The position numbers and the translations under genes are program-made. Shown here in pieces: positions 17,016 to 26,864 of a DNA stretch of 64,000 nucleotides (within the stretch, counting starts at the first letter, position 1; each line of letters opens with the position of its first letter). Source of the DNA: VBDM01 sp964430565 (GTDB lineage: Bacteria; Pseudomonadota; Gammaproteobacteria; Burkholderiales; SG8-39); contig CAYSFD010000029.1 in assembly GCA_964430565.1 (NCBI GenBank), positions 1 to 64,000 of the forward strand. The letters run 5' to 3'. Under the pieces are notes generated by a model. It saw only the letters and a program-made list of their open reading frames with translations, was not told the origin of the DNA and searched no databases.

Positions 17016-18698
17016 GTGGACGCGATCTCAACGTACCTGTCCAAGCCCTGGACCCGCTTCTACGAGCTGGGGACGCCTACGACTGCGGACGTTCCCTCGA
17101 AATCCCTGCCGCAGGCGTTCGACGAAGCGACCGAGCGGTTCGCGGGCAAGACCGCACTCTACTTCCACGGCCGCGCCATCAGCTATCGCGAACTGCGCGA
17201 GTCCGTGGATCGGTTCGCCGGCGCGCTCGCACGCCTTGGGCTGAAAAAAGGCGACCGGCTCGCGCTCTACCTCTTGAACAGCCCGCAGTTCGTCATCGCC
17301 TATTTCGCCGCGCTCAAGTGCGGATGCATCGTAACGTCGATCAGCCCCGTGTACACCTCGCACGAGGTCCGCTTCCAGCTCGAAAACAGCGGAGCGCGCG
17401 CGGTCGTCTGCCAGGACATCCTCCTGGAGAATATCCGCAAGTCCGGCGCGACGATCGATCACGTCGTCGCCACCAGCGTCTCGGAGTATCTGCCCCCGCT
17501 GAAAAGATTCCTCGACAGAATGTTCAACGGTTCGCGTCCGAGCGATCCGGGCCAAACGAGCAAGGTGCACCGCTTTCAGGATCTGCTCGCGCAAGGCGGC
17601 AGCCCGCCCGAGGTGGCGCTCGATCCGGCGACCGATCTCGCCGCCCTGCCCTACACCGGAGGAACGACCGGCAACCCCAAGGGCGTGATGCTCACCCACC
17701 GCAACCTGATCGCGGCGACGGTCATTTCGCGCTCGATTTTCCCGTTCGAGCAGGAAGGCAAGGAAGTGATCATGGCTTTTCTGCCGTTTTTCCATATCTT
17801 CGGCCAGGTCGTGATAATGCTGAACGGCCTGCTGCGGGGCCACTCGATCGTGCTGTTCACCACGCCCGATACCGAAGGGATTCTCGAGGCGGTGGAGAAA
17901 TACCGAGTCACGCTCTTCTATGGAGTGCCCACGTTTTACGAATACCTGAAGGACCACAAGGATACCGACAAGGTGGACTGGAAGCGGCTGAAGCTGATCC
18001 TCTCGGGCGCCGACACGCTCCACGAATCCACGGTAAAGGGCTGGAAGAGCCGCACCGGATCGGCGATCTGCGAGGGCTATGGGCTGTCCGAGACCTGCGC
18101 GACCAGTCACCTCAACCCGTACAAGCGCATGAAGCCCGGCTCCTTCGGCGTGCCCGCGACCAACGTTCTCGCCGCGGTGATAGATGTGGAAACCCGCGCC
18201 GTGGTGCCGCCCGGGGAAATCGGCGAGCTGATTCTCTCCGGCCCCAATGTCATGCAGGGCTACTGGAACAGTCCCGCCGAGACCGCCAGCGCTTTCGTCG
18301 AGATCGGGGGCGTGCGCTGGTTTCGCACCGGCGACCTCGTGCGCATGGACGAAGAGGGCTACTTCCACTTTCACGACCGTTGCAAGGACCTGATCAAGTT
18401 CAAGGGGCACTCGGTGTTCGCCAAGGACATCGAGGACGTGCTCTACGCACACCCCGCGGTGAAGGCGGCCGGGGTGATCGGCGTGCCCGACCCAGCGGTC
18501 GGCCAGCGCATCAAGGCTATCGTCGTGCCGCAGCCGGAGGCGCGCGGCAAGCTGTCCGAGGAGGACATCGCCGCCTATTGCAGGGAGAAGCTCGCCCACT
18601 ACAAAGTGCCGCACATCATCGAATTCCGCGGCGAGCTTCCCAAGACCGACGTCGGCAAGGTATCGCGCCGCGAGCTGCGCGACGAACAGAGCGCGTGA
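17016..18698 (+). CDS. AMP-binding acyl/aryl-CoA ligase
   Basis: 560-aa adenylate-forming ligase starting at GTG, with a strong GAGGAGG site upstream. Motifs are YTGGTTGNPKGVMLTHRN, GYGLSETCATS, the hinge region TGDLVRMDEEGYFHFHDR and the C-terminal lysine in TDVGKVSRRELR. Its stop overlaps the livG start (GTGA), so ligase, livG and livF form one operon. That coupling suggests the ligase activates the carboxylate imported by the Liv-type transporter, for example an aromatic or branched acid; the specificity is inferred only from context. Confidence 0.9.
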   Translation: MDAISTYLSKPWTRFYELGTPTTADVPSKSLPQAFDEATERFAGKTALYFHGRAISYRELRESVDRFAGALARLGLKKGDRLALYLLNSPQFVIAYFAALKCGCIVTSISPVYTSHEVRFQLENSGARAVVCQDILLENIRKSGATIDHVVATSVSEYLPPLKRFLDRMFNGSRPSDPGQTSKVHRFQDLLAQGGSPPEVALDPATDLAALPYTGGTTGNPKGVMLTHRNLIAATVISRSIFPFEQEGKEVIMAFLPFFHIFGQVVIMLNGLLRGHSIVLFTTPDTEGILEAVEKYRVTLFYGVPTFYEYLKDHKDTDKVDWKRLKLILSGADTLHESTVKGWKSRTGSAICEGYGLSETCATSHLNPYKRMKPGSFGVPATNVLAAVIDVETRAVVPPGEIGELILSGPNVMQGYWNSPAETASAFVEIGGVRWFRTGDLVRMDEEGYFHFHDRCKDLIKFKGHSVFAKDIEDVLYAHPAVKAAGVIGVPDPAVGQRIKAIVVPQPEARGKLSEEDIAAYCREKLAHYKVPHIIEFRGELPKTDVGKVSRRELRDEQSA

Positions 18699-19478
18699 CT
18701 TCGCCGTTCTTTTGCGTCGAAGGGCTGACCAAGCGCTTCGGCGGCCTCACTGCGATTAACAAGGTCTCGTTCGAGCTGCGGCGCGACCAGATCGTCGGCA
18801 TCATCGGCCCGAACGGCGCGGGCAAAACGACGCTGCTTCGGCTGATCACCCGGATTCTTGCGCCCGACGCCGGCCGCGTCGTTTTCAACGGCGCCGACAT
18901 CTCCAGACTGCGTCCCTGGGACGTGGTCAACCTCGGCATCGCGGGCACCTTCCAGAACACGCGTCCGTTCCGCCATCTGCCTATCGTCGCCAACGTCATG
19001 GTGCCCTGCCTGAACCGGCGCGCCTCGCGCCGCGGCGAATGGGTGAAGCGCGTGGAAGCGCGCGCCATGGACGCGCTCGAGTTCGTCGGCATTTCCGATC
19101 TCGCGCTTGAGCCCGCTTCCGCGCTCTCGCAGGGCGACCTGAAGCGCCTGGAAGTGGCGCGCGCCATCGCCTCCGAGCCCGAACTGCTCCTGCTCGACGA
19201 GCCGCTGGGCGGGCTCAACCCGGCGGAGTCGGAATTGCTCGCCAAGTCGATCAAGCGACTGCACAAGGGCGGGCGCTTCGGCCGGCTGCATTCGGAGGGA
19301 CCCGCGGTGCTGATGATCGAGCACAAGCTGAAGGAGTTGATGGCCATCGTGGACCGCGTGATCGTGTTCGACTACGGAGAGATCATCGCCGACGGCGCCC
19401 CCGCCGAGGTCGTCAAGGACCCGCGCGTGATCGAAGCTTATTTGGGAACCGAGCTGGGAACCGAGCTCGCGGGCACGC

Positions 19479-19492
<14 letters not shown>
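18695..19492 (+). CDS. livG: Liv-type ABC transporter ATP-binding protein
   Basis: 265-aa ATPase of a branched-chain amino acid-type (HAAT) importer. Walker A is GPNGAGKTT, the signature region is ALSQGDLKRLEVARA (SQGD, a common LivG variant of SGGQ), Walker B is LLLLDEPLGG and the H-loop is MIEHKL. The start is a GTG overlapping the ligase stop. There is a ~10-residue insertion (HKGGRFGRLHSEG) between Walker B and the H-loop. The gene overlaps livF by 14 bp. Confidence 0.92.
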
Positions 19493-20227
<735 letters not shown>

Positions 20228-20228
<1 letters not shown>

Positions 20229-20388
20229 GGAGGGCGGGCCGGTCCAGCGCCGCCATGGTGCCGCTAAGCGCGTCTTCGGGCGGGTGCCCGGCTGAGCAGC
20301 CTCAGACAGATTGAAACACTCGGCTGCTCAGCCACCCGCCTGCGAAGACAGCAACACAATGGCCGCGCTGGACCGGCTCGCCCTTCCT
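20228..20388. repeat. ~160-bp long inverted-repeat (MITE-like) element between convergent liv genes
   Basis: Left arm 20228-20301 and right arm 20322-20388 are imperfect reverse complements of ~70 bp around a ~20-nt loop. Perfect inner arms are ggctgagcagcc / ggctgctcagcc (20290-20301 / 20322-20333), and ccggtccagcgc in the left arm pairs with gcgctggaccgg in the right. The arms differ by a few substitutions and a small gap. It fills the whole space between the livF stop and the livM stop and could act as a bidirectional terminator, a non-autonomous mobile element or both. No clear target-site duplication is seen. Confidence 0.85.
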
Positions 20389-20390
20389 CG

Positions 20391-21443
20391 CTATTTCAGC
20401 GACGCGCCGCAAAGCCGGCAGTTGTGCCGGGTGAAAACGTTGCGGTTCTTGCAGCGCGGGCACACCGCCTCGATCTTGTCGCGCACCCAGGGCGTGAGGC
20501 CGCGCGGCATGAAAAGCAGCACGAGCAGCACGATCAGCGCGAACAGGAGCAGGCGTATTTCCTTGAAGATATCGAACTCCGCGAGCACCAGCTCGGTGAA
20601 CGGATACAGAAAGAATACCGCGATCACCGGCCCGTAGATCGTCGCCACGCCGCCGAATATCCCCCAGATCACCGCCTGGAATGAAAGCGCAACCTCGAGC
20701 GACGAGGGACCGGCGACCCGCAGGAAGTGTGCGAACAGCGCCCCGGACACGCCCGCGAACAGCGCCGAGAGCGCGAACGCGAGCAGCTTGTAGCGTGGGG
20801 TGTTGATTCCCGAGGCGCGCGCGGCCAGCTCGTCCTCGCGAATCGCGTGAAAGATGAGGCCGGTGTTCGAGTCGCCGATTTTCCACATCGCAAACACGAG
20901 CACGAGCATCACGACCACCGCGAGGTAGTAGTTGGCGAGCGGAGAAGTCACCACGCGCCTGAAGCCCGAGATCCCCAGCTCGCCGCCCGAAAAACCGGGA
21001 AACGCAAATAGCAAGCCGGTCAGGATGAGCGGAAAGGCGAGCGTCGCAAGCGAAAGATACGCGCCGCGCAATCGCAAGCAGAGAATTCCAGCGAGGAACC
21101 CCGCCACCATCGCCGCGAGCGATGCGACGGGCACCGCGAGCCAGGGCGACCAGCCCAGGCGCAGCGTCAGCAGGGCGGACGCGTAGGCGCCGACCCCGAA
21201 GAAAAGCGCATGACCGAAGTTCACCTGCCCGGTGTAGCCGGCAAGCAGGTCCCAGCTCGCCGCGTAGATCGCGAAGATAGCGGCCATGGTGAGGACGCGC
21301 AGGACGTAGGGATCGTTCCAGGCGAGCGGCAGCGCGAGGAGCAGAACGCACCCCGCAAGCACGAAGCTGCGGCTCGGCAGCACCAGCACCTCGTTCTTCA
21401 GATTTGTGACCAGCCAGCGCGGCAAGGCGAGCAGCGTCCTCAC
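20391..21443 (-). CDS. livM: Liv-type ABC permease with C-terminal zinc-ribbon-like tail
   Basis: 350-aa permease with about ten hydrophobic segments and the family motif YTGQVNFGHALFFGVGAYAS. I chose the GTG at 21443 because it overlaps the livH stop (GTGA); the open frame upstream is livH sequence in another frame. The last ~25 residues contain CPRC, a ten-residue spacer and CRLC, a treble-clef/zinc-ribbon-like arrangement not part of the usual LivM core. It pairs with LivH to form the membrane channel served by LivG and LivF. Confidence 0.9.
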   Translation of the reverse strand: MRTLLALPRWLVTNLKNEVLVLPSRSFVLAGCVLLLALPLAWNDPYVLRVLTMAAIFAIYAASWDLLAGYTGQVNFGHALFFGVGAYASALLTLRLGWSPWLAVPVASLAAMVAGFLAGILCLRLRGAYLSLATLAFPLILTGLLFAFPGFSGGELGISGFRRVVTSPLANYYLAVVVMLVLVFAMWKIGDSNTGLIFHAIREDELAARASGINTPRYKLLAFALSALFAGVSGALFAHFLRVAGPSSLEVALSFQAVIWGIFGGVATIYGPVIAVFFLYPFTELVLAEFDIFKEIRLLLFALIVLLVLLFMPRGLTPWVRDKIEAVCPRCKNRNVFTRHNCRLCGASLK

Positions 21444-22309
21444 CGCTCTTCCTCGAACGCCACCCCAAACAGACCTTCGGGCCGGATGAGGAGCACCACG
21501 ACCATGATCGTGAGGGCCACCGCGCCCTTGAGGTACGCCCCCGATGGAACGGCGAACACGGTGATCGCCTCGGCGAAACCGATGACGAAGGCGCCAATCA
21601 GGCTGCCCTTTAGGCTGCCGAGCCCACCGAGCACCACGATCGCGAGCATGGTCACGAGCGGTGGCAGCCACATGAACGGATCGACAACGAACACCGGGGC
21701 CACCGCCGTGCCTGCCACGGCGGCGAGGGCCGCCGAGAACGCCACCGTCAGCATCGCCACGCGCTCGACGTTGATGCCCATGAGGTTCGCGACTTCGAGG
21801 TCGTTCGCCGCCGCGCGGATCGCAAGCCCGAGCCGGGTGCGGTTGAGCAGAAACCAGGTCGCGGCGAGGACCAGCGCGACCGCGGCGAGCACGACCAGAC
21901 GCTGGTAGGAGACGCGCACCCCCAGGACCGAGGCAAACCCGTCCGCGATCGCGGGCACGCCCAGATAGTGTCCGCCGAAGGAGATCAGCAGCGTCTCCTG
22001 GAACACGAGCCCGAGCGCGATGGTGGCGATCAGCACCGCGGAGTCGTGCCGCCGTACGGGCTCGATCACGAGCTTGTAGCACAGCAGCGAAATTGCTACC
22101 ACGGCGATCACCGACAGGGGAATCGCGGCGGCGAGCGGCACGCCGCCCTTCACCGCGAGCGCGTAGAGCGCGTAGGCGGCGAGCATGTAGAACGCCGTGT
22201 GCGCGATGTTGACGATGCGCGCGACGCCGAAGATGAGCGAGAAGCCGATCGCGAGCAGCGCGTACACGCCGCCGTTTACCAGGCCGGTGACTAGAATGTC
22301 CTGGAACAT
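21440..22309 (-). CDS. livH: Liv-type ABC permease
   Basis: 289-aa permease. It has the N-terminal LVNGGVYALLAIGFSLIFGV, the GLAIRAAANDLEVANLMGIN loop that contacts the ATPase, and about eight membrane segments. It ends overlapping livM by 4 bp and starts 94 bp after the livK stop. Homologue lengths of 285-300 aa match. Confidence 0.93.
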   Translation of the reverse strand: MFQDILVTGLVNGGVYALLAIGFSLIFGVARIVNIAHTAFYMLAAYALYALAVKGGVPLAAAIPLSVIAVVAISLLCYKLVIEPVRRHDSAVLIATIALGLVFQETLLISFGGHYLGVPAIADGFASVLGVRVSYQRLVVLAAVALVLAATWFLLNRTRLGLAIRAAANDLEVANLMGINVERVAMLTVAFSAALAAVAGTAVAPVFVVDPFMWLPPLVTMLAIVVLGGLGSLKGSLIGAFVIGFAEAITVFAVPSGAYLKGAVALTIMVVVLLIRPEGLFGVAFEEER

Positions 22310-22381
22310 TCAGGCCCCGATCAATTCGCCGCGCGATGAGCGGCGCCGCATGGTGTCCGCTCGATCGCGCGGAAGCAAAGC

Positions 22382-22408
22382 CGCACGCGCAGCGTGTCGG
22401 CCTTTACT
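22382..22408. repeat. Dispersed 3'-end hairpin element, copy 2
   Basis: Same 20-bp core as at 11324-11343 (here 22382-22401), followed by one extra C and tttact. It overlaps the livK stop codon (22404-22406) and lies between livK and livH in the same transcript. Confidence 0.7.
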
Positions 22409-23630
22409 TAGATGTCGGCATCTTGAAGGGCTGCATTCCCTTGACCTGCGGCGGCCAGAACGGCACTTTTTTCCCGTCCTGCCACTGCACCGCGATGCCG
22501 GCGGTCTTGCCCACGGCCCAGACGAGGTCGTGGCGCTTGTCCCAGGTGTCGGTGCCGGCCGCGCCGACGTGTTCCATCTTCTCGATGACGGGAATCAGCT
22601 TGTCGGCATCGATGGTGCCCGCCTGCTCGATCGCCGCCTTGAGGATCATGATGGCGTCGTAGGTTGCGGCGTTGTAGGTCGGCGCCCTCTTGTAGCGCGC
22701 CTTGAAAGCCTTCACGAAGGCGATCGTCTTCGGCGTCATCTCAACCTCGGAGAACGTGTCGAGCGTCGCGACGTAGTTGCCCTTGCCCGCGGTGGCCTGC
22801 CAGAACTCGTCCTTCTGTCCCTCGACGTTGATCCCGAATGCGACCGCCGGAAGCTGCAGCTCGCCCATCTGCCGTCCAAGGACGATGCCGACCGGCCCCG
22901 AGAGGAGAGTGAAGACGATGTCGGCGTTGGCGCGCTTGATGGCCGAGAGCTCCGCCGTCACGTCGGTCGCGACCGCCGAAGGCTGCCAGGTGCCCACCAC
23001 TTCCATCTTCATCGCCGGCAGGTTCTTTTGCGCCGCCGCGACGAGCGCCTCGGTCCAGACCGCCTTCTCGGCGACGATCGCGACCTTGGGCATCTCCCTC
23101 TTCAGCTCGGAGCGGATCTGGCCGGCCACCGTGCCGAGCACGGCGAATACCGTGCGGGCGAGATCGACGTCCTTCGTGGGGGTGATGCGGAACCAGTACT
23201 TGTAGCGCTCGTAGTTCTGCTCGACGTTGAGGCCGAGCTTGGAGTGCGCGGCGCCCGCGCCGAGGAACAGCTTCTTCGCGTCCATCGCCACTTCCTGCAT
23301 CGCGAGCACCGCCTCGGAGCGGAAGCCGCCGATCAGGAAATCGGCGCGGTCGCGCGAGATCGCGCGCTCGATCGCGTTGGTCGCGTCGGGAACGCTCTGG
23401 ATCTCGTTGGTATCGACCCTGACGATCTCGATGCGGCGCTTGGCGCTGCCTACCGAGACGCCGCCCGCGCCATTGATCTCGTCGCGCGCCATCTCGGCGC
23501 CGGCCCAGTGATTCTCGCCCTGAACGAAAGCCATCGGGCCGAGGATGGCGATCTTGATGTTCTGTGACCAGGACGGGGCGCTGAGCGCCTGTCCCAGGAT
23601 CGCGATTGCGGATAGCAGCGTGCGCAGCAT
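22404..23630 (-). CDS. livK: Liv-type ABC transporter periplasmic binding protein
   Basis: 408-aa periplasmic receptor of the Leu/Ile/Val-binding superfamily. The ATG at 23630 follows a GGAGGA site. The signal peptide ends around SAPSWSQN, then IKIAILGPMAFVQGENHWAG opens the type I binding fold. The mature protein contains FLIGGFRSEAVLAMQEVA and TYNAATYDAIMILKAAIEQA. It heads the minus-strand half of the transporter. The ligand may be an aromatic or short acyl compound given the linked ligase; this is inference. Confidence 0.9.
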   Translation of the reverse strand: MLRTLLSAIAILGQALSAPSWSQNIKIAILGPMAFVQGENHWAGAEMARDEINGAGGVSVGSAKRRIEIVRVDTNEIQSVPDATNAIERAISRDRADFLIGGFRSEAVLAMQEVAMDAKKLFLGAGAAHSKLGLNVEQNYERYKYWFRITPTKDVDLARTVFAVLGTVAGQIRSELKREMPKVAIVAEKAVWTEALVAAAQKNLPAMKMEVVGTWQPSAVATDVTAELSAIKRANADIVFTLLSGPVGIVLGRQMGELQLPAVAFGINVEGQKDEFWQATAGKGNYVATLDTFSEVEMTPKTIAFVKAFKARYKRAPTYNAATYDAIMILKAAIEQAGTIDADKLIPVIEKMEHVGAAGTDTWDKRHDLVWAVGKTAGIAVQWQDGKKVPFWPPQVKGMQPFKMPTSK

Positions 23631-23758
23631 GATGTCCTCCTTCAGAAAGATCCAGCTAGGCGGGTATCCTGCCATTTCGAATGCCCGCTGTCCATTTCCC
23701 GCTTGCTGCCGCGCAAGCTCGAATCTATAGTTACGAGGCTTTTCACGGGCTTCGGGCA

Positions 23759-24205
23759 ATGAAACGCGAGGATTTCACCTTCATCCACAGCCTGCGCGTG
23801 CGCTGGGCCGAAGTCGACCGCCAGGACGTCGTGTTCAACGGTCACTACTTTCTCTATTTCGACGTCGCCATCGCCGAGTACTGGCGCGCGATCGGGTTCA
23901 ACTACCCCGACGACATCGTCGAGAAATTCGGCACCGACATCTACGCCGTGAAGGCAAGCGCCGAATTTCACGGCTCGGCGACCTACGACGAGCTGATCGA
24001 GGTCGGCTGCCGAGTCGGCCGAGTCGGCCGCTCTTCGATACAGTTTCTGTTCGGCATCTGGCGCGGCGGCGAGCACATCACGAGCGGCGAGCTGGTCTAT
24101 GTCAACGCCGATCCGAAAACGAAAAAATCGGCGCCGTGGCCCGAGCCGTTCAAACGCGCGATCCTCGACTACGAGCGCACTCCGCCCGAAACGAAGGCTG
24201 CCTAG
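23759..24205 (+). CDS. YbgC/FadM-type acyl-CoA thioesterase
   Basis: 148-aa hotdog protein. RVRWAEVDRQDVVFNGHYF is the 4HBT/YbgC signature with the catalytic Asp, followed by the VKASAEFHGSATYDELIEV strand pair. It starts at ATG 23759, divergently from livK with 128 bp between. It probably hydrolyses acyl- or aroyl-CoA and may recycle CoA for the ligase and transporter genes nearby. Its final codons lie inside a 22-bp tandem duplication. Confidence 0.85.
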   Translation: MKREDFTFIHSLRVRWAEVDRQDVVFNGHYFLYFDVAIAEYWRAIGFNYPDDIVEKFGTDIYAVKASAEFHGSATYDELIEVGCRVGRVGRSSIQFLFGIWRGGEHITSGELVYVNADPKTKKSAPWPEPFKRAILDYERTPPETKAA

Positions 24206-24236
24206 CGCTCCTATGAAGGCTGCCTAACGCTCCTAT
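24193..24236. repeat. 22-bp tandem duplication over a stop codon, creating a -10 box
   Basis: Two copies (24193-24214 and 24215-24236) of gaaggctgcctaRcgctcctat differ at one base. The first holds the true stop of the thioesterase gene; the second repeats that end as non-coding DNA. The second copy's end plus flank makes a perfect TATAAT at 24234-24239, 34 bp before the aldehyde dehydrogenase ATG. A matching -35 is not clear. Confidence 0.85.
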
Positions 24237-24273
24237 AATAGCGGCTCTCTTCGGAAACGCTCTGCGAAACTCC

Positions 24274-25704
24274 ATGCAAATCCGCGACAAGCTCTACATC
24301 AACGGCCAGTGGACCACGCCCCTCGGCCCGAAAGCGATCGATGTCCTGAGCGCCTCGACCGAGGCGGTGATGGGCCGCGTTCCCGAAGGCACGCCCGAGG
24401 ACGCGGACGCAGCCGTGCGCGCCGCGCGCGCGGCGTTCGAGCCCTGGGCCGCGACGTCCCCGTCCGAGCGCGCGCGTTTCCTCTCGCGGATCCACGAGGG
24501 CCTGGAAGCGCGCGCAGAGGAGATCGGCCGGACCATCGCCGGCGAAGTCGGCATGCCGTTGAAACTCGCCACGCGCATTCAGGCGGGCTCGCCCATTTTC
24601 ACTTTCTCGATGTACGCGAAGATGCTCGCCGACTTCAAGTTCGAGGAGAGGATCGGCAACTCGATCGTGCTGCGCGAGCCCGTCGGGGTCGTCGCGGCGA
24701 TCACGCCCTGGAACTACCCGCTGCACCAGATCGCCGCCAAGGTGGCGCCTGCGCTTGCGGCCGGCTGCACCGTGGTGTTAAAGCCCTCCGAAATCGCGCC
24801 GCTCAACGCCTTCATTCTCGCCGAGGTGATCCATGCCGAGGGATTGCCGCGCGGCGTGTTCAACCTCGTCACCGGCTACGGCCCCGTGGTCGGCGAAGCC
24901 TTGGCAAGACACGCGCAGGTGGACATGATCTCTTTCACCGGTTCGGTGCGCGCCGGGAAGCGCGTATCCGAGCTCGCCTCGCAGACGGTGAAACGCGTGA
25001 CGCTCGAGCTTGGCGGCAAGTCGGCTTCGGTCATCCTGGATGACGCCGACCTCGCGGCCGCGGTGAAAGGCACGCTCAACGCGTGTTTTCTCAACTCAGG
25101 CCAGACTTGCAGCGCGCACACGCGCATGCTCGTTCCGGAAAGCCGGTACGAAGACGCTGCGAAGATTGCGGTGGAAGTCGCAAGGACCTTCACCGTGGGC
25201 GATCCCTTCGGCGACAAGGCGAAGCTCGGTCCGCTCACTTCCGCGGCCCAGCGCGAGCGCGTGCGCGGCTACATCAAGAAGGGCACCGAGGAGGGCGCCG
25301 TGCTTCTTTGCGGCGGGCCCGACGCCCCCGAAGGATTGGACCAGGGCTACTACGTGAGGCCGACGATATTCGGGCGCGTGAATCCGGAATCGACGATCGC
25401 GCAGGAGGAGATCTTCGGGCCGGTGCTCGCCATCATCCCCTACAAGAACGAAGACGACGCCGTGCGCATCGCGAACGGCACGGTGTACGGCCTTGCGGGC
25501 GCCGTGTGGTCCGCCGACGAAGAGCGCGCCAAGCGCGTCGCGCGGCGCCTTCGCACCGGGCAGGTGGACATCAACGGCGGACCTTTCAACATGCTCGCGC
25601 CCTTCGGCGGCTACAAGCAGTCGGGCAATGGCCGCGAGCTCGGACGGCCGGGGTTGGAGGAATATCTCGAATACAAGGCGCTGCAGCTGAAAGCGAAGTC
25701 CTGA
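24274..25704 (+). CDS. NAD(P)-dependent aldehyde dehydrogenase
   Basis: 476-aa enzyme of the ALDH superfamily that oxidises an aldehyde to the acid. Catalytic residues are all present: Asn147 in TPWNYP, Lys170 in VLKPSE, Glu245 in LELGGKS and Cys279 in NSGQTCS. Length is normal. It follows a thioesterase gene on the same strand and has a TATAAT box just upstream. The surrounding Liv/ligase genes suggest a catabolic role, but the substrate class is open. Confidence 0.93.
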   Translation: MQIRDKLYINGQWTTPLGPKAIDVLSASTEAVMGRVPEGTPEDADAAVRAARAAFEPWAATSPSERARFLSRIHEGLEARAEEIGRTIAGEVGMPLKLATRIQAGSPIFTFSMYAKMLADFKFEERIGNSIVLREPVGVVAAITPWNYPLHQIAAKVAPALAAGCTVVLKPSEIAPLNAFILAEVIHAEGLPRGVFNLVTGYGPVVGEALARHAQVDMISFTGSVRAGKRVSELASQTVKRVTLELGGKSASVILDDADLAAAVKGTLNACFLNSGQTCSAHTRMLVPESRYEDAAKIAVEVARTFTVGDPFGDKAKLGPLTSAAQRERVRGYIKKGTEEGAVLLCGGPDAPEGLDQGYYVRPTIFGRVNPESTIAQEEIFGPVLAIIPYKNEDDAVRIANGTVYGLAGAVWSADEERAKRVARRLRTGQVDINGGPFNMLAPFGGYKQSGNGRELGRPGLEEYLEYKALQLKAKS

Positions 25705-25770
25705 GCGCGAGGAAGGGTCTCAAGTACCCAGGCGGCACCGGGATCCGATCCGGCGCCGCGCGCCTGTTTC

Positions 25771-26373
25771 CTAGACGCCGTCCTCGCGCGTGAGGTGCGG
25801 CTTTTCGTTAGTCGGCTTCTCGTTCCAGCGCGGGTAGTTCTCCGCGTGCTTGGAGCGAATGTCGCTCATGTTGGCGCGCGCCCACTCTTCCGACTCCGGA
25901 GTATTCTCGACAAGTCTGCAACTCTTGAGGCAACTCTGGGCAGCCTGTGATCTTTTTCCGTCCCGGTTGACCGCGGCGAGCGAAAATCGCGCGCGGAATG
26001 CACCCATACGCGGGGTAACGAACGCGTAATAGGTCCGGTTCGGGGCCAGGTCCGCCGACATGTAGTCGGCGCTTTCGGATATCACCATGAACAGGCGCCG
26101 TCCGGCATCCACCTCGTAGGCCACCTTGGTGTTGCTCGCCACCAGCCCGACCAGCTCGGGGTTGTCGTTCCTGATTTCGAACACGCTGGACCCGATCGCC
26201 TGGCCGACACCACCGGAACGCATGAATACCACCATCGCCTTGCCCGGCTTTGGAGCCTGCACTGTGCTGCCGGCGGGCATTTCCTTCATGTACCTGACAG
26301 TGCCGCACCCGGTTGCGAGGAGCGCCAGCGACGCGACGAAAAAAATCCGTGCTCTTGAGTCAATGCGCAACAT
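25771..26373 (-). CDS. Predicted lipoprotein of unknown function (DUF2846-like)
   Basis: 200-aa protein with a strong AGGAGG ribosome site, a signal peptide and a lipobox-like LLATGC (Cys ~23), so it is probably membrane-anchored by lipid. The mature part has PKPGKAMVVFMRSGG and VAYEVDAGRRLFMVISESADY, which recalls DUF2846-type lipoproteins, and a paired-cysteine SCLKSC near residue 147. It is followed by a charged Lys/Glu-rich tail. It is on the same strand as the next gene (26443-26805), 69 bp downstream of it. Confidence 0.75.
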   Translation of the reverse strand: MLRIDSRARIFFVASLALLATGCGTVRYMKEMPAGSTVQAPKPGKAMVVFMRSGGVGQAIGSSVFEIRNDNPELVGLVASNTKVAYEVDAGRRLFMVISESADYMSADLAPNRTYYAFVTPRMGAFRARFSLAAVNRDGKRSQAAQSCLKSCRLVENTPESEEWARANMSDIRSKHAENYPRWNEKPTNEKPHLTREDGV

Positions 26374-26442
26374 TTTGATGCCTCCTTTTCAGTGGAAATC
26401 CATCTTGAGGAGAACCCCGTTTCCCAGAGTGTGGTTCAGGCT

Positions 26443-26805
26443 CTATTTTCCGATTGAGGAAAGCTCTGCCACAAGGCGAAACCTGAGCTCGCGCTCCGCG
26501 CCGTCGTCCGTATAAGGCGCCGAGGCGATGAATTCGTCGATCAATCGGATGTAGTCCCGGTACCCTGAACTCTTTTCGGCGAGCGTGCCGATCCGATCCA
26601 GCTCGCGGGCGAGCCTCGCCTGCTGTTCGTAGAGATGGTTGAACTGCGCGTCGCAGCGGGGGATCGGCGTGGGGTAGCTCCGGATCTCCTCGTCGATGAG
26701 CCGCTTTCCGCGACGCAGATCCTGCTGGATGTCTTTCCACAGCGATCGGAGCGTCGCCAGGTCGTCTTTTCGGGCGATCGTGCGCGGAGACGTTACCGTC
26801 GGCAT
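26443..26805 (-). CDS. Small helical protein of unknown function
   Basis: 120-aa soluble, charged, mostly helical protein, not recognised. It has a GGAGG ribosome site eight bases before the ATG. The middle (LRRGKRLIDEEIRSYPTPIP then CDAQFNHLYEQQARLARELD) suggests two amphipathic helices around a proline turn. It lies between the TRAP permease gene and the lipoprotein gene on the same strand, and could be co-transcribed with either. Confidence 0.65.
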   Translation of the reverse strand: MPTVTSPRTIARKDDLATLRSLWKDIQQDLRRGKRLIDEEIRSYPTPIPRCDAQFNHLYEQQARLARELDRIGTLAEKSSGYRDYIRLIDEFIASAPYTDDGAERELRFRLVAELSSIGK

Positions 26806-26864
26806 CCGTGTCCTCCAGGGAGAATTCTACGCCGGTCCGAGGACTCCGCCATCGTTTCTCCTTC

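Noticed and set aside
21444..22082. N-terminal extension of the LivM frame
   Set aside because: It lies within livH in another frame; the GTG at 21443 overlapping the livH stop is the better start.
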